A model generated the notes under the pieces. It had not been told where the DNA came from and did no database searches. It worked only from the letters and a program-made list of their open reading frames with translations. A stretch of DNA of 17,278 nucleotides, from contig SBFU01000273.1 of the NCBI GenBank assembly GCA_006227785.1, positions 1 to 17,278 on the forward strand, written 5' to 3'. Source of the stretch: Burkholderiales bacterium (lineage in GTDB: Bacteria; Pseudomonadota; Gammaproteobacteria; Burkholderiales; Burkholderiaceae_C). This document shows, in pieces, positions 7,072 through 15,457 of this stretch (position 1 is the first letter of the stretch; each line of letters begins with the position of its first letter). The position numbers were made by a program, and so were the translations under genes.

Positions 7072-7174
7072 GTTCTGCTTCGGCGACAGCCGGCACAAGC
7101 GCCCGCCCGGTGGCTGGCAGGCATTGTATTAGGGGCTTGGCACCCGGAACCAGTCCTTGATGCTTTGCCTGGTT
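7072..7174. other. Inter-cistronic gap with inverted repeat and weak -10-like sequence
   Basis: This is the longest gap in the minus-strand block, and no gene is present. Right after the methyltransferase stop, AACCAG (7174-7169 on the minus strand) pairs with CTGGTT (7153-7148) across a 15-base loop. Further down TACAAT (7128-7123) resembles a -10 element, with no good -35. The gap could mark partial termination and an internal promoter, but the signals are weak. Confidence 0.3.
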
Positions 7175-9040
7175 TCACGAGCGCAGGCGCATCAGGAAAC
7201 GCTTGATGCGGCGGAAAGGGCCACCCATCTTCCAAGTGGTGCTGTTGAGCATTTCCTGCAGCAGGCGATCGCGTTCCCAGACCAGGCCAAGGTTGTGTTC
7301 GGCGGTGGCCAGGTGCGATGCGGCGTCCTGCTCCAGTTGAGCCACCTTGGCATAAAGGTAGGTTGCCAGATCCTGACGGGCGATCTGGTGCACGGTCAGG
7401 TAGCGCAGGGTCTTTTCTGGGTCCTGGTCGATGCCGATGATGGTGGACTGAAGCCTGCTTTCCAGGTCCACATGGGCCCTCAGCTCATCATCGGTCAGCG
7501 TGTGTCCCACAGCGGCAAAGCAGGTCCTCAACAGGTCGGCCGGCGTCTCGACCATGTGGTCACGGTCGCTGCCGATGCGATGCAGCGAATAGACGATGGC
7601 CAGCATCGAGCGGAAGATCAGGAAGCCGACGGGCAGCTCCTGGTCGACCTGCCACTCCGCATCGATGGCGTGAAGTTGTCCGCCGGTATCGCGAATCAGA
7701 TTCTGGGGAATGCAGTCGATCAGACGACCTGAGACAGTCTGGTCCAGCCCGGGTCTGTCCTCCATGGCAGCCACCTGCCCCAGGAAGGACAGGTAGTCGC
7801 CCAGAGGCTGGCGCAGATCGTCGACGCTCCATCCATCGGCAAACAGAATGGAACGCAGCTCGTGCTCCAGCGTATGGCCCCGCTGGAAGGTCGCTTCGTG
7901 CCCGATGTCATTGGTGATGCCGTCGATCTGATGGATCGGGCCGACACCTGAAGCCAATCGGTCATAGGAAACGGTGACCGCGCCTTGGGCCGACGATCTG
8001 AAGACCGTCTGTTTGCAGAAGCCTGGTTGACGCGATGCGCTGAAATGCCAGGCAAGCTCGGTGCCCGCAGCTCCATCGGATCCTTGCCCCGCCACCACGA
8101 GGAATGAGTTCGCCATGTCAAGGGCCATTCCATTGGCCACCAGACCAGGCCAGACTCGGTCTGGCGCAAAGTTCAGCAGGTAGGGCAACTGGGGATCCTG
8201 CTTGCTGGTCTGACTCGCCAGGGCGCCGGCATCGAAGTCCGGATGGGCTAGGCCTTCCTGCGTGACGATGGACACGGGCAGCTTGTAATCCGGGAATGCG
8301 GCCATGGTGCGCACCTGCTCAAAGCCCGCCAGCTGCAGCAGTTGGTCCAGCTCGGCACGACCATACGTGCGCACGCCGTTCGGACGGTAGCGGTCTTCGA
8401 TGCCGAACATCCGCTGGCCTACATGGTCCTCGTCGGCGCCGGCGAAATACTTCAGACCGAACCGGTTCTCGATCGCGATCACCAGCCGCCCCCCCGGTTT
8501 GAGCAGTTCGGCTGCCTTGCGCAGCATGGCCAAGGCGGGACTGGGTCCGGAGACGAACTGGGCAGCGTATTCAAGCACCCCGATCAGTGTCACCACATCA
8601 AAACGGGACGCCGTCGAAAAGCGCTCGAAACTCTCGGCCAGCACCGTGACCTTGTCCAGATCGCGGGTACGGGCGCGGGTGATCCGTGCGCGGCGTTCGC
8701 TGCCTTCAAGTGCCAGCACGCGGGCGCCGCTCTCACCCAGATAGCGGGTGATGGCGCCGCATCCTGACCCGATTTCCAGCACGTCCCGGTCCGCCAGCGA
8801 ACCGATCGGGCGAAGGATGTTGGCCCGGTTGCCGCTGAGGTGGTAGGTGCTGACCCAGTCCACACAAAGCCGCTTCAGTTCCACCGAAAGCACCGAAAGG
8901 TCGGATGCCGATTGCAGCTGTTCGAGCAGGCGACCTTCGACGTCGGTACCGTCGCTGTAAGCGATGCCCGTGAAATCCGGGCGGCGCCAGATGCCATGGG
9001 CTTCTTGGTACTGGTAGGGCTGGTCGAGAAAGGGGCGCAT
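7175..9040 (-). CDS. Multidomain SAM methyltransferase with kinase-like domain and coiled-coil tail (WbdD-like O-chain cap candidate)
   Basis: The 621-residue form starts at the ATG at 9040, two bases after the wzt stop. An ATG at 9082 would give 635 residues and overlap wzt by 40 bases; neither has a clear ribosome site. Numbering is from 9040. Residues about 1-270 are a class I SAM methyltransferase: VLEIGSGCG (motif I, 87-95), acidic end of strand 2 in ALEGSE, then FDVVTLIGVLEY and LLKPGGRLVIAIEN. Residues about 330-500 look like a degenerate APH/lipopolysaccharide-kinase fold: FCKQ with K343, the hinge-like RGHTLEHEL, a catalytic-loop-like D442-CIPQ-N447, and a metal-site-like I-D460 in AIDAEW. 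The last 60 residues are a short coiled coil and a basic tail (STTWKMGGPFRRIKR). This domain order matches WbdD, which adds a methyl phosphate to the end of finished O9a chains. The kinase lacks the usual His two before the catalytic Asp, so activity is uncertain. Position directly after wzm-wzt supports a chain-end role. Confidence 0.85.
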   Translation of the reverse strand: MRPFLDQPYQYQEAHGIWRRPDFTGIAYSDGTDVEGRLLEQLQSASDLSVLSVELKRLCVDWVSTYHLSGNRANILRPIGSLADRDVLEIGSGCGAITRYLGESGARVLALEGSERRARITRARTRDLDKVTVLAESFERFSTASRFDVVTLIGVLEYAAQFVSGPSPALAMLRKAAELLKPGGRLVIAIENRFGLKYFAGADEDHVGQRMFGIEDRYRPNGVRTYGRAELDQLLQLAGFEQVRTMAAFPDYKLPVSIVTQEGLAHPDFDAGALASQTSKQDPQLPYLLNFAPDRVWPGLVANGMALDMANSFLVVAGQGSDGAAGTELAWHFSASRQPGFCKQTVFRSSAQGAVTVSYDRLASGVGPIHQIDGITNDIGHEATFQRGHTLEHELRSILFADGWSVDDLRQPLGDYLSFLGQVAAMEDRPGLDQTVSGRLIDCIPQNLIRDTGGQLHAIDAEWQVDQELPVGFLIFRSMLAIVYSLHRIGSDRDHMVETPADLLRTCFAAVGHTLTDDELRAHVDLESRLQSTIIGIDQDPEKTLRYLTVHQIARQDLATYLYAKVAQLEQDAASHLATAEHNLGLVWERDRLLQEMLNSTTWKMGGPFRRIKRFLMRLRS

Positions 9041-9042
9041 GG

Positions 9043-10374
9043 TCAAACCGAAGATAGGGTCATGCCGAGCTTCAGATTGCATAGGCCAAAATAACCCGGG
9101 TCGGGGTGGACGGTGAAGTGGATGGCGTCGTATCGGCGGTCATGGGGAACCAGCTCGCCATTCTGCTGGCTGGCTGCGCCGAGGGAGACAAAGTATTCGC
9201 CGGGCGCCAGCATGCATTCGAATTCGGCGTTGAGCCGAAGGCATTCACCTGCGCGCCAGATTCGCGAGTCGCTGCAGGGGGCCTGCTTGTCGCTGTTGGT
9301 GCCATAGACGGTCACGCCCTCATGGGTCTTGACCGTCAGACCGATGATCGGGTGCAGCACATCGGCATGGAAGCGCAGCACCGCTTCGAGCCGAACCTTG
9401 CTGCCGCTGTGGATCACCTGTGCGTGGGCATGGTCCTCGGCCTTCACCAGGAAGTCGACCCATCGGGCCGCCCCATCGCCCCAGCGGTGTTCGTGCGGGT
9501 TGTAGCCGGGACGCTGATCGAAACGGTCTTCGGTCGTGCTCAGGGCATGATCGCCGTCGGGCCCGTTCTCCAGGAGGCCGTCCGTGCCATCGGAGAGCGC
9601 CGCATGGGCAGGCTTGCCAAACAGCAGGTCGTGGTAGATGTTGATCATCTGCCGCGGAGCGCCCTGCTCAACCATCTGGCCGGCATTCAGGAGGATGGCG
9701 CGGTCACAGTGGTTGACAATCTGGTCGCTGGAATGGGTCACCAGCAGGATGCTCGTGCCTCTCGCCCGCAGTTGCTTGAGACGTTCAAAGCATTTGGCCT
9801 GGAAGCGGGCGTCGCCGACTGCCAGCGCCTCGTCGACCACCAGGATGTCCGGATCGGCATGTGCCTGGACCGCAAAAGCCAGGCGCACGGCCATGCCGCT
9901 GGAGTAGGACTTGACCGGTTGTTCCAGGTGGTCGCCGATGTCGGCAAATCGGGCAATCTGTTCGAAACGTTCATCAATGTCCTGGCGGCTGAGGCCCAGG
10001 ATGGTCGCGTTGAGCAGGACATTCTCGCGGCCGCTGAATTCGGGGTTGAAGCCGGACCCGAGTTCGAGCAGCGCCCCGATGCGCCCGTTGGTCGTCACCT
10101 CGCCTGTGGTCGGCGTGAGTGTTCCGCAGATGATTTGCAGCAGAGTGGACTTGCCGCTTCCATTGCTGCCGATGATGCCCACGGTCTCGCCTCGGTGCAC
10201 ATCGAACGACACATCCCTGAGAGCCCAGAATGATCGAGCTTGGTCCTTCTCGCCGAGTCCGAGCGTGCGACGCAAAGGCGTTGCCAGGAGCTGTTTCAGG
10301 CGCTCGCGCGGTGAGCTGAAGACAGGGTAGCTCTTGCCCAGACCGCTGGCCCGGATGGCCAGCTCAGATGACAT
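9043..10374 (-). CDS. wzt: Wzt: O-polysaccharide ABC transporter ATP-binding protein with C-terminal carbohydrate-binding extension
   Basis: The 443-residue ATPase works with Wzm to export undecaprenyl-PP-linked polysaccharide across the inner membrane. Walker A is GSNGSGKST (69-77), the signature is SYSSGM (156-161, the form seen in O-antigen and teichoic-acid ATPases), Walker B is ILVVDEAL (177-184), and the switch His is H214 in LVTHSSD. After a linker, residues about 290-443 form an extra domain starting NPHEHRWGDGAARW, the usual opening of the Wzt C-terminal beta-sandwich that binds the modified chain end. I chose the ATG at 10374, an 11-base overlap with wzm. An in-frame ATG at 10386 would add four residues, and the still longer frame is overlap with wzm. 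The extra domain implies that the transported chain carries a terminal residue to be recognised. Confidence 0.94.
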   Translation of the reverse strand: MSSELAIRASGLGKSYPVFSSPRERLKQLLATPLRRTLGLGEKDQARSFWALRDVSFDVHRGETVGIIGSNGSGKSTLLQIICGTLTPTTGEVTTNGRIGALLELGSGFNPEFSGRENVLLNATILGLSRQDIDERFEQIARFADIGDHLEQPVKSYSSGMAVRLAFAVQAHADPDILVVDEALAVGDARFQAKCFERLKQLRARGTSILLVTHSSDQIVNHCDRAILLNAGQMVEQGAPRQMINIYHDLLFGKPAHAALSDGTDGLLENGPDGDHALSTTEDRFDQRPGYNPHEHRWGDGAARWVDFLVKAEDHAHAQVIHSGSKVRLEAVLRFHADVLHPIIGLTVKTHEGVTVYGTNSDKQAPCSDSRIWRAGECLRLNAEFECMLAPGEYFVSLGAASQQNGELVPHDRRYDAIHFTVHPDPGYFGLCNLKLGMTLSSV

Positions 10375-11194
10375 CGGCGAATCCATTGCGGGTCCACTGA
10401 AAAACCGCATACCCCAGCCAGGCCACGGCAGCACAGATGGCGGAAAACGTCGCGAACGCGGTCCAGTCCGGAACGGTGCCATGCAGCAGGGCATTGCGGA
10501 TCGCTTCCACCGTGTACGTGATGGGGTTCAGGCGGAACAGGCCCTGCAGGGCAGGCGGCACCGACGACAGCGGATAAAAAATGGGACTCAGGAAAAGCAG
10601 CGCGGTCAATGCCGGTTGCACCAGCTGACCGATGTCGCGCACGAAAACCCCCAGGGCAGAGAGCAACCAGCACAGGCCCTGGGTCAACACGATCAAGGGC
10701 AGCAGAATCACCGGCACCAGGGCCACGCTGGCACCCATGGGCCACTGGGAGAACTGCAGCATGACCAGCAGCAGCAAATAGGCCATGCCCAGCTGGAACG
10801 CGGCGCCCAGGGTCGATGTCAGGGGCAGGACTTCAACCGGAAAGACCACCTTTTTCACAAAGTTGGGGTTGCCGACGATCAAGGTTGGCGCCCTCGACAA
10901 GGCTTCAGCAAAAAAGGTGTAGACCATCAGGCCGGCAAAGAGTGCCGTGGCGAAGTCCAGGGTTCCGCTCTGCTGGGCCCCACCCCAGCGGGCCTGAAAG
11001 ATCTCGCCGAAGACGAAGGTGAAGACCAGCAAGGTCAGCAGTGGGGTCAGAAACGACCAAGCCACACCAAACAGCGAGCCCTTGTAGCGCGACAGGATCT
11101 CGCGCTTGGTCAGCGCCCGGATGAGGACTCGATGCTGCCAGAGCGAGGTGAACAGGGCCAGCGGCGTCACGCTGCGACCCTGGTGAGGATTCAT
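10364..11194 (-). CDS. wzm: Wzm: O-polysaccharide ABC transporter permease
   Basis: The 276-residue inner-membrane permease has about six hydrophobic helices and the ABC-2 pattern: an N-terminal amphipathic stretch with LIRALTKREILSRYKGSLFGVAW, FAGLMVYTFFAEAL, VKKVVFPVEVLPLT, the re-entrant LLFLSPIFYPLSSVP and LNPITYTVEAIRNALL. It forms the channel partner of Wzt. The start at 11194 overlaps the rfbC stop by ATGA, and GAGG lies 7 bases upstream, so the exporter is translationally tied to dTDP-rhamnose synthesis. The downstream end overlaps wzt by 11 bases. Confidence 0.95.
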   Translation of the reverse strand: MNPHQGRSVTPLALFTSLWQHRVLIRALTKREILSRYKGSLFGVAWSFLTPLLTLLVFTFVFGEIFQARWGGAQQSGTLDFATALFAGLMVYTFFAEALSRAPTLIVGNPNFVKKVVFPVEVLPLTSTLGAAFQLGMAYLLLLVMLQFSQWPMGASVALVPVILLPLIVLTQGLCWLLSALGVFVRDIGQLVQPALTALLFLSPIFYPLSSVPPALQGLFRLNPITYTVEAIRNALLHGTVPDWTAFATFSAICAAVAWLGYAVFQWTRNGFADVI

Positions 11195-11736
11195 TCAAAG
11201 ACCTCAGCCTGGCACAAGGGTTTGGCCGCCTGGTCCTTGGCCGAAAGAATCGGTGCAACGTCCGTGGTCCAGTCGATCCCCAGGTCGGGGTCGTTCCAGA
11301 GGATGCTGCGCTCGTGGGCCGGCGCGTAGTAGTCGGTGGTCTTGTACAGGAACTCGGCCGTGTCGCTGAGCACGACGAAACCGTGGGCAAAGCCCTCAGG
11401 TACCCAGAACTGGTGCTTGTTCTCGGCGGTCAGCAGGGCGCCGACCCATTTGCCGAAGGTGGGCGAGGACTTGCGGATGTCCACGGCGACGTCGAACACG
11501 GCACCCTGGACCACGCGCACCAGCTTGCCCTGGGCTTGCTGCACCTGGTAATGCAGGCCGCGCAGCACGCCCTTGACCGATCGGGAGTGGTTGTCCTGCA
11601 CAAACTTCACAGGCTTGCCAACGGCTTCCTCAAAACGGGCGTGGTTGAAGCTCTCGAAAAAGAAACCGCGGTCGTCACCGAACACCTTGGGTTCGAACAG
11701 GATGACCTCGGGAATGGCTTGGGGCGTGGCTTTCAT
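11191..11736 (-). CDS. rfbC: dTDP-4-dehydrorhamnose 3,5-epimerase
   Basis: The 181-residue cupin enzyme catalyses the third step of dTDP-L-rhamnose synthesis, epimerising C3 and C5 of the 4-keto intermediate. Visible family signatures are FGDDRGFFFESFN, VQDNHSRSVKGVLRGLHYQ with catalytic H62 and nearby K71, VFDVAVDIRKSSPTFGKW, VPEGFAHGF and FLYKTTDYYAP with the catalytic Tyr region. Length is normal (about 180). It starts 14 bases after the rfbA stop with no strong ribosome site, and overlaps wzm by ATGA. Confidence 0.97.
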   Translation of the reverse strand: MKATPQAIPEVILFEPKVFGDDRGFFFESFNHARFEEAVGKPVKFVQDNHSRSVKGVLRGLHYQVQQAQGKLVRVVQGAVFDVAVDIRKSSPTFGKWVGALLTAENKHQFWVPEGFAHGFVVLSDTAEFLYKTTDYYAPAHERSILWNDPDLGIDWTTDVAPILSAKDQAAKPLCQAEVFE

Positions 11737-11750
11737 GTTACTGGACGCAA

Positions 11751-12632
11751 TCAGATGAGGGTTTCCTTGAGGATTTGCTGCAGGTACTGGCCATAGCCGT
11801 TCTTGGCCAGAGGCTTGGCCAGGGCGGCCAGCTGTTCTGCGCTGATCCAGCGGTAGCGGTAAGCGATTTCTTCAGGGCACGCGACCTTGAGTCCCTGGCG
11901 TTTTTCCAGCGTCGCAATGAACTGGCCCGCCTCCAGCAGGCTGTCGTGGGTACCCGTGTCCAGCCAGGCGTAGCCCCGTCCCATCAGTTCCACGTGGAGC
12001 TGGTTCTGGATCAGGTACAGGCGGTTGAGGTCGGTGATCTCCAGCTCGCCACGCGGTGAGGGCTTGAGGTTCTTGGCCAGCTGGACCACCTGGCTGTCGT
12101 AGAAGTAGAGCCCGGTCACCGCGAAATTGCTCTTCGGCTGGGCGGGTTTTTCCTCCAGGCTCAGCACCCGGCCCTGGCTGTCGAACTCGGCCACGCCATA
12201 GCGCTCGGGGTCGTGCACGTGGTAGGCAAACACCGTCGCACCGGTTTCACGTTCATTGGCACGACGCAGCAGTTCGGCAAAGTCGTGGCCATAGAAGATG
12301 TTGTCGCCCAACACCAGCGACGAGGGGTCGTTGCCGATGAAGTCCTCGCCAATGATGAAAGCCTGAGCCAGGCCGTCCGGGCTGGGCTGCACCGCGTACT
12401 GGATGTTCAGGCCCCACTGGCTGCCATCGCCCAGCAGCTCCGAGAACCGAGGTGTGTCCATCGGCGTGGAAATCACCAGGATGTCCCGGATGCCCGCCAG
12501 CATCAGCGTGCTCAGCGGGTAGTAGATCATGGGCTTGTCGTACACCGGCATGAGCTGCTTGCTCACGGCCTGGGTCACGGGGTAGAGACGGGTGCCGGAG
12601 CCGCCGGCGAGGATGATGCCTTTGCGTGCCAT
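11751..12632 (-). CDS. rfbA: Glucose-1-phosphate thymidylyltransferase
   Basis: The 293-residue enzyme makes dTDP-glucose from dTTP and glucose-1-phosphate, the first step of the rhamnose pathway. It has GGSGTRLYP (10-18), [22 protein letters not shown] with metal ligand D110, EEKP (160-163) and [10 protein letters not shown] with second metal ligand D225. Length fits the short RmlA form. I chose the ATG at 12632 from this conserved N-terminus, with AAGG 7 bases upstream; the 73 extra residues in the same frame run into rfbD and do not resemble the family. It is separated from rfbD by 22 bases. Confidence 0.97.
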   Translation of the reverse strand: MARKGIILAGGSGTRLYPVTQAVSKQLMPVYDKPMIYYPLSTLMLAGIRDILVISTPMDTPRFSELLGDGSQWGLNIQYAVQPSPDGLAQAFIIGEDFIGNDPSSLVLGDNIFYGHDFAELLRRANERETGATVFAYHVHDPERYGVAEFDSQGRVLSLEEKPAQPKSNFAVTGLYFYDSQVVQLAKNLKPSPRGELEITDLNRLYLIQNQLHVELMGRGYAWLDTGTHDSLLEAGQFIATLEKRQGLKVACPEEIAYRYRWISAEQLAALAKPLAKNGYGQYLQQILKETLI

Positions 12633-12654
12633 CGTGGGGCCTTGGTCCTGAAGG

Positions 12655-13551
12655 TCAGAGAATTTGCTGAAGGATATGGCGAACACCGTCCTGCCAATGC
12701 GGCAGGTGCAGGCCGAAGGCCTGTCGCAGGCGGGTCGTGTCCAGTCGCGAGTTCTGCGGTCGCACAGCCGGCGTGGGATAGGCCGAAGCCGGGATCGGGA
12801 GCACGCTTTGCGGACTGGCTTGCAGGGGCTGACCCATGCGGATCGCTTCACCGATCACGAACTGGGCGTACGCATGCCAACTGGTTTCGCCGTCCGCGGC
12901 CAGGTGGTAGGTGCCGAACGGGAAACCGTTCTTGCCCTCGCGCAGCAGTTGCCGCGCCACATGGGTGGTCACGTCGGCAATCAGCGCTGCCGAGGTGGGC
13001 GCGCCAAACTGGTCGGCCACCACCGACAACTCCTCCCGATCGGCCGCCAGGCGCAGCATGGTCTTGGCAAAGTTGTTGCCATGGGCCCCGACGACCCAGC
13101 TGGTCCTGAACACCACGTGGTCTGGCGTGGCAGCCTGCAAGGCTCGCTCTCCTTCCAGTTTGGTGCGGCCGTAGACGGAGCACGGTTCGGTCGCGTCGGT
13201 CTCGACGTAACGCCCGTCCTTGTTGCCTTCGTAAACGTAGTCGGTGGAGAAGTGGATGACGGCTGCGCCCAGTTTGGCGGCCTCTTCACCCAGCACGCCG
13301 GGTGCGATGGCGTTGACGGCGTGCGCCAGGTCTATGTCGCTCTCGGCCTTGTCGACAGCGGTGTAGGCAGCCGGATTGACGATCAGCTGTGGTCGTACGC
13401 GCTGCACCAGGGCGCGCACGGCATCCGCGTCTGCCAGGTCGCAGTCGGCCGTGCCGACGGCCACCACCTCGCCCAGCGGTGCCAGCGCACGTTGCAGTTC
13501 GAAGCCGACCTGGCCATTCTTGCCGGTCAGCAGAATGCGGTTCAGGCTCAT
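12655..13551 (-). CDS. rfbD: dTDP-4-dehydrorhamnose reductase
   Basis: The 298-residue SDR catalyses the last step to dTDP-L-rhamnose, using NAD(P)H. It has TGKNGQVG (9-16), the [12 protein letters not shown] stretch typical of RmlD, FSTDYVY (101-107), the catalytic pair Y127 and K131 in YGRTK, and [20 protein letters not shown] chose the ATG at 13551, which overlaps the rfbB stop by ATGA; the 90-residue upstream extension of the frame is overlap with rfbB. Upstream GGGA and AAGG lie close to the start. Confidence 0.97.
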   Translation of the reverse strand: MSLNRILLTGKNGQVGFELQRALAPLGEVVAVGTADCDLADADAVRALVQRVRPQLIVNPAAYTAVDKAESDIDLAHAVNAIAPGVLGEEAAKLGAAVIHFSTDYVYEGNKDGRYVETDATEPCSVYGRTKLEGERALQAATPDHVVFRTSWVVGAHGNNFAKTMLRLAADREELSVVADQFGAPTSAALIADVTTHVARQLLREGKNGFPFGTYHLAADGETSWHAYAQFVIGEAIRMGQPLQASPQSVLPIPASAYPTPAVRPQNSRLDTTRLRQAFGLHLPHWQDGVRHILQQIL

Positions 13552-14612
13552 GCCTTGGTCCCGTACTGCTGGTCGATCCACTGCCGGTATTCGCCGCTTT
13601 GCACCTGTTGCACCCACGCCTGGTTGTCCAGGTACCAGCGCACCGTCTTGCGGATGCCGGTCTCGAAGGTCTCCGCAGGCTTCCAGCCCAGCTCGCGGTG
13701 AATCTTGGTGGCGTCGATGGCATAGCGACGGTCGTGCCCCGGGCGGTCCTTCACGTAGGTGACCTGCTCGGCGTAGCCCTTGCCGTCGGCGCGAGGCGAC
13801 ATCTCGTCGAGCAATGCGCACACCGTCCTGACGATCTCGATGTTGGGCTTTTCGTTCCAGCCACCGACGTTGTAGGTTTCACCCGGCGTACCGGCCTCCA
13901 GCACCCGACGGATGGCACTGCAATGGTCCTTGACGAACAGCCAGTCGCGAATCTGCATGCCGTCGCCGTACACCGGCAGGGGCTTGCCGGCCAGTGCGTT
14001 GACGATCATCAGCGGGATGAGTTTTTCCGGGAAGTGGTAGGGGCCGTAGTTGTTGCTGCAATTGGTCGTCAGCACCGGCAGGCCGTAGGTGTGGTGGTAG
14101 GCGCGCACCAGGTGATCGCTGGCCGCCTTGCTGGCCGAGTAGGGGCTGTTCGGTTCGTAGGGATTGTTTTCGGTGAATGCCGGATCGGTGGCGCCAAGGG
14201 TTCCGTAGACCTCGTCGGTCGATACGTGCAGGAAGCGGAAGGCGGCCTTGGCCGTCTCGTCAAGGCCGCTCCAGTAGGCGCGTACCGACTCCAGCAGGTG
14301 GAAGGTGCCGACCACGTTGGTCTGGATGAAGTCTTCCGGGCCATGGATGGAGCGGTCCACGTGGCTTTCAGCCGCAAAGTTGACGATGGCACGTGGCTGG
14401 TGTTCGGACAGGAGGCGGTCAATCAGGGTGCGGTCGCCAATGTCGCCGTGCACGAACTGGTGGCGGGGGTCACCCTGCAGGCTGGCCAGGCTCTGCAGGT
14501 TGCCGGCATAGGTCAGCTTGTCCAGGTTGACGACCGGCTCATCGGACTGGGCCAGCCAGTCAAGCACGAAATTGGCGCCGATGAAGCCTGCGGCTCCGGT
14601 CACGAGAATCAT
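13548..14612 (-). CDS. rfbB: dTDP-glucose 4,6-dehydratase
   Basis: The 354-residue extended SDR catalyses the second step of dTDP-L-rhamnose synthesis. It has TGAAGFIG (5-12), [18 protein letters not shown] with the catalytic D133 and E134, the pair Y158 and K162 in YSASK, and [14 protein letters not shown] plus [12 protein letters not shown], which are near-diagnostic for RmlB. I chose the ATG at 14612 with AGGAG about 7 bases upstream; the TTG at 14615 is one codon earlier and less likely. It is the first gene of the rfbBDAC set and follows an 80-base gap after the glycosyltransferase. Confidence 0.98.
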   Translation of the reverse strand: MILVTGAAGFIGANFVLDWLAQSDEPVVNLDKLTYAGNLQSLASLQGDPRHQFVHGDIGDRTLIDRLLSEHQPRAIVNFAAESHVDRSIHGPEDFIQTNVVGTFHLLESVRAYWSGLDETAKAAFRFLHVSTDEVYGTLGATDPAFTENNPYEPNSPYSASKAASDHLVRAYHHTYGLPVLTTNCSNNYGPYHFPEKLIPLMIVNALAGKPLPVYGDGMQIRDWLFVKDHCSAIRRVLEAGTPGETYNVGGWNEKPNIEIVRTVCALLDEMSPRADGKGYAEQVTYVKDRPGHDRRYAIDATKIHRELGWKPAETFETGIRKTVRWYLDNQAWVQQVQSGEYRQWIDQQYGTKA

Positions 14613-14692
14613 CAAGGTCTCCTAGAGAAGGTGTTGCATGCGTGCAGGCCACGGACTCCGCACACGTGGCACGGCACTCCTGACAACGTGGG
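14613..14692. other. Gap upstream of rfbB with a small inverted repeat
   Basis: This 80-base stretch has no gene. It holds the ribosome site of rfbB and GCCACG/CGTGGC (14648-14653 and 14665-14670), a 6-base inverted repeat with an 11-base loop and no T-run. TTGTCA on the minus strand resembles a -35 element, but no -10 follows at the right distance. I see no convincing promoter. Confidence 0.3.
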
Positions 14693-15457
14693 TCAGCGCC
14701 CGGCCCGGCTGGCCGGTTGGCTGGGGGGCCGGGGCAGGCGTCCGAGGTGCTTGAAGAAATAGCGCGTCATGCTGGAAGCGTGCCACGCCATGTACTGGGG
14801 ATCGCGCCGACTGGCACGCTGCGCATCATGGACGACGGTGATGTCGGGACTCAACAGCACTTTCCAGCCGGCTTTCCACAGACGGGCGCAGATATCCACA
14901 TCTTCGTAGTAAAGGAAGAATTTATCATCAAACCCTCCCACATCACGAAATGCTTCGGCCCTGAACAGCAGGAACATGCCCGCCACCCAGTCCACTTCGA
15001 CCGCCGGAGCGTGCGGTGAGGGCTGAACGGCATACCGGCCATCCGGCCCGCCGGCGGCCTTGCGCAACAGCGAGCCGACCGTGGGAAATTGCCGGGCGTT
15101 GTCTTCGACCGCGCCGGCGGGACTGAGCACCATGGGGGCCACCACACCCACCTTCGGGTCGTCCATGCGGGCCAGCAATTGAGGGAAGGGGTCGCCGGGC
15201 AGCCGGAGATCGGCGTTGAGCACACAAAAAAAGTCCTCCCGGCAATGGCGGAAGGCCTGGTTGTGGTTACCGGCGAAGCCCAGAGGTGCCGTGTTGTCGA
15301 TGCGCTGGCCGCCCGAGGGCAGAGCCAGAGGTTCACGTTCAGGCGTGTTGCATGTCAGCACCAGCCGCTCGGGTGTCTGGCAATGGTTCAGGTCGGCCAG
15401 CAGCTGCTTGGCCAGATGGGCCTGACGGTGGGACACGATGGACAGACACAGGCTCAT
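14693..15457 (-). CDS. Family 2 glycosyltransferase, rhamnosyltransferase-like (COG1216)
   Basis: The 254-residue cytoplasmic GT-A enzyme probably adds a sugar, plausibly rhamnose, to the lipid-linked chain. The N-terminus is MSLCLSIVSHRQ. LGFAGNHNQAF (59-69) is the usual N-x-G-f-g-x-a-x-N motif, LNADLRL (80-86) is the DXD region with D83, and VDWVAGMFLLFRAEAF followed by GGFDDKFFLYYEDVDICARLWKAGW contains the base motif E185-D186-V187-D188. VVHDAQR supplies the later His. Domain length is complete. The start overlaps the upstream gene's stop by ATGA, with no clear ribosome site. Acceptor and donor are inferred from the next-door rfb genes. Confidence 0.92.
   Translation of the reverse strand: MSLCLSIVSHRQAHLAKQLLADLNHCQTPERLVLTCNTPEREPLALPSGGQRIDNTAPLGFAGNHNQAFRHCREDFFCVLNADLRLPGDPFPQLLARMDDPKVGVVAPMVLSPAGAVEDNARQFPTVGSLLRKAAGGPDGRYAVQPSPHAPAVEVDWVAGMFLLFRAEAFRDVGGFDDKFFLYYEDVDICARLWKAGWKVLLSPDITVVHDAQRASRRDPQYMAWHASSMTRYFFKHLGRLPRPPSQPASRAGR

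Noticed and set aside
12633..12851. Longer rfbA start
   Set aside because: It runs into rfbD coding sequence and does not match the conserved RmlA N-terminus, which begins at 12632. The longer starts of rfbD (to 13821), wzt (to 10494) and the reductase (to 5700) were rejected for the same reason.
14648..14670. GCCACG/CGTGGC hairpin as a terminator before rfbB
   Set aside because: The stem is 6 bases with an 11-base loop and no T-run, in a GC-rich stretch where such repeats are common.
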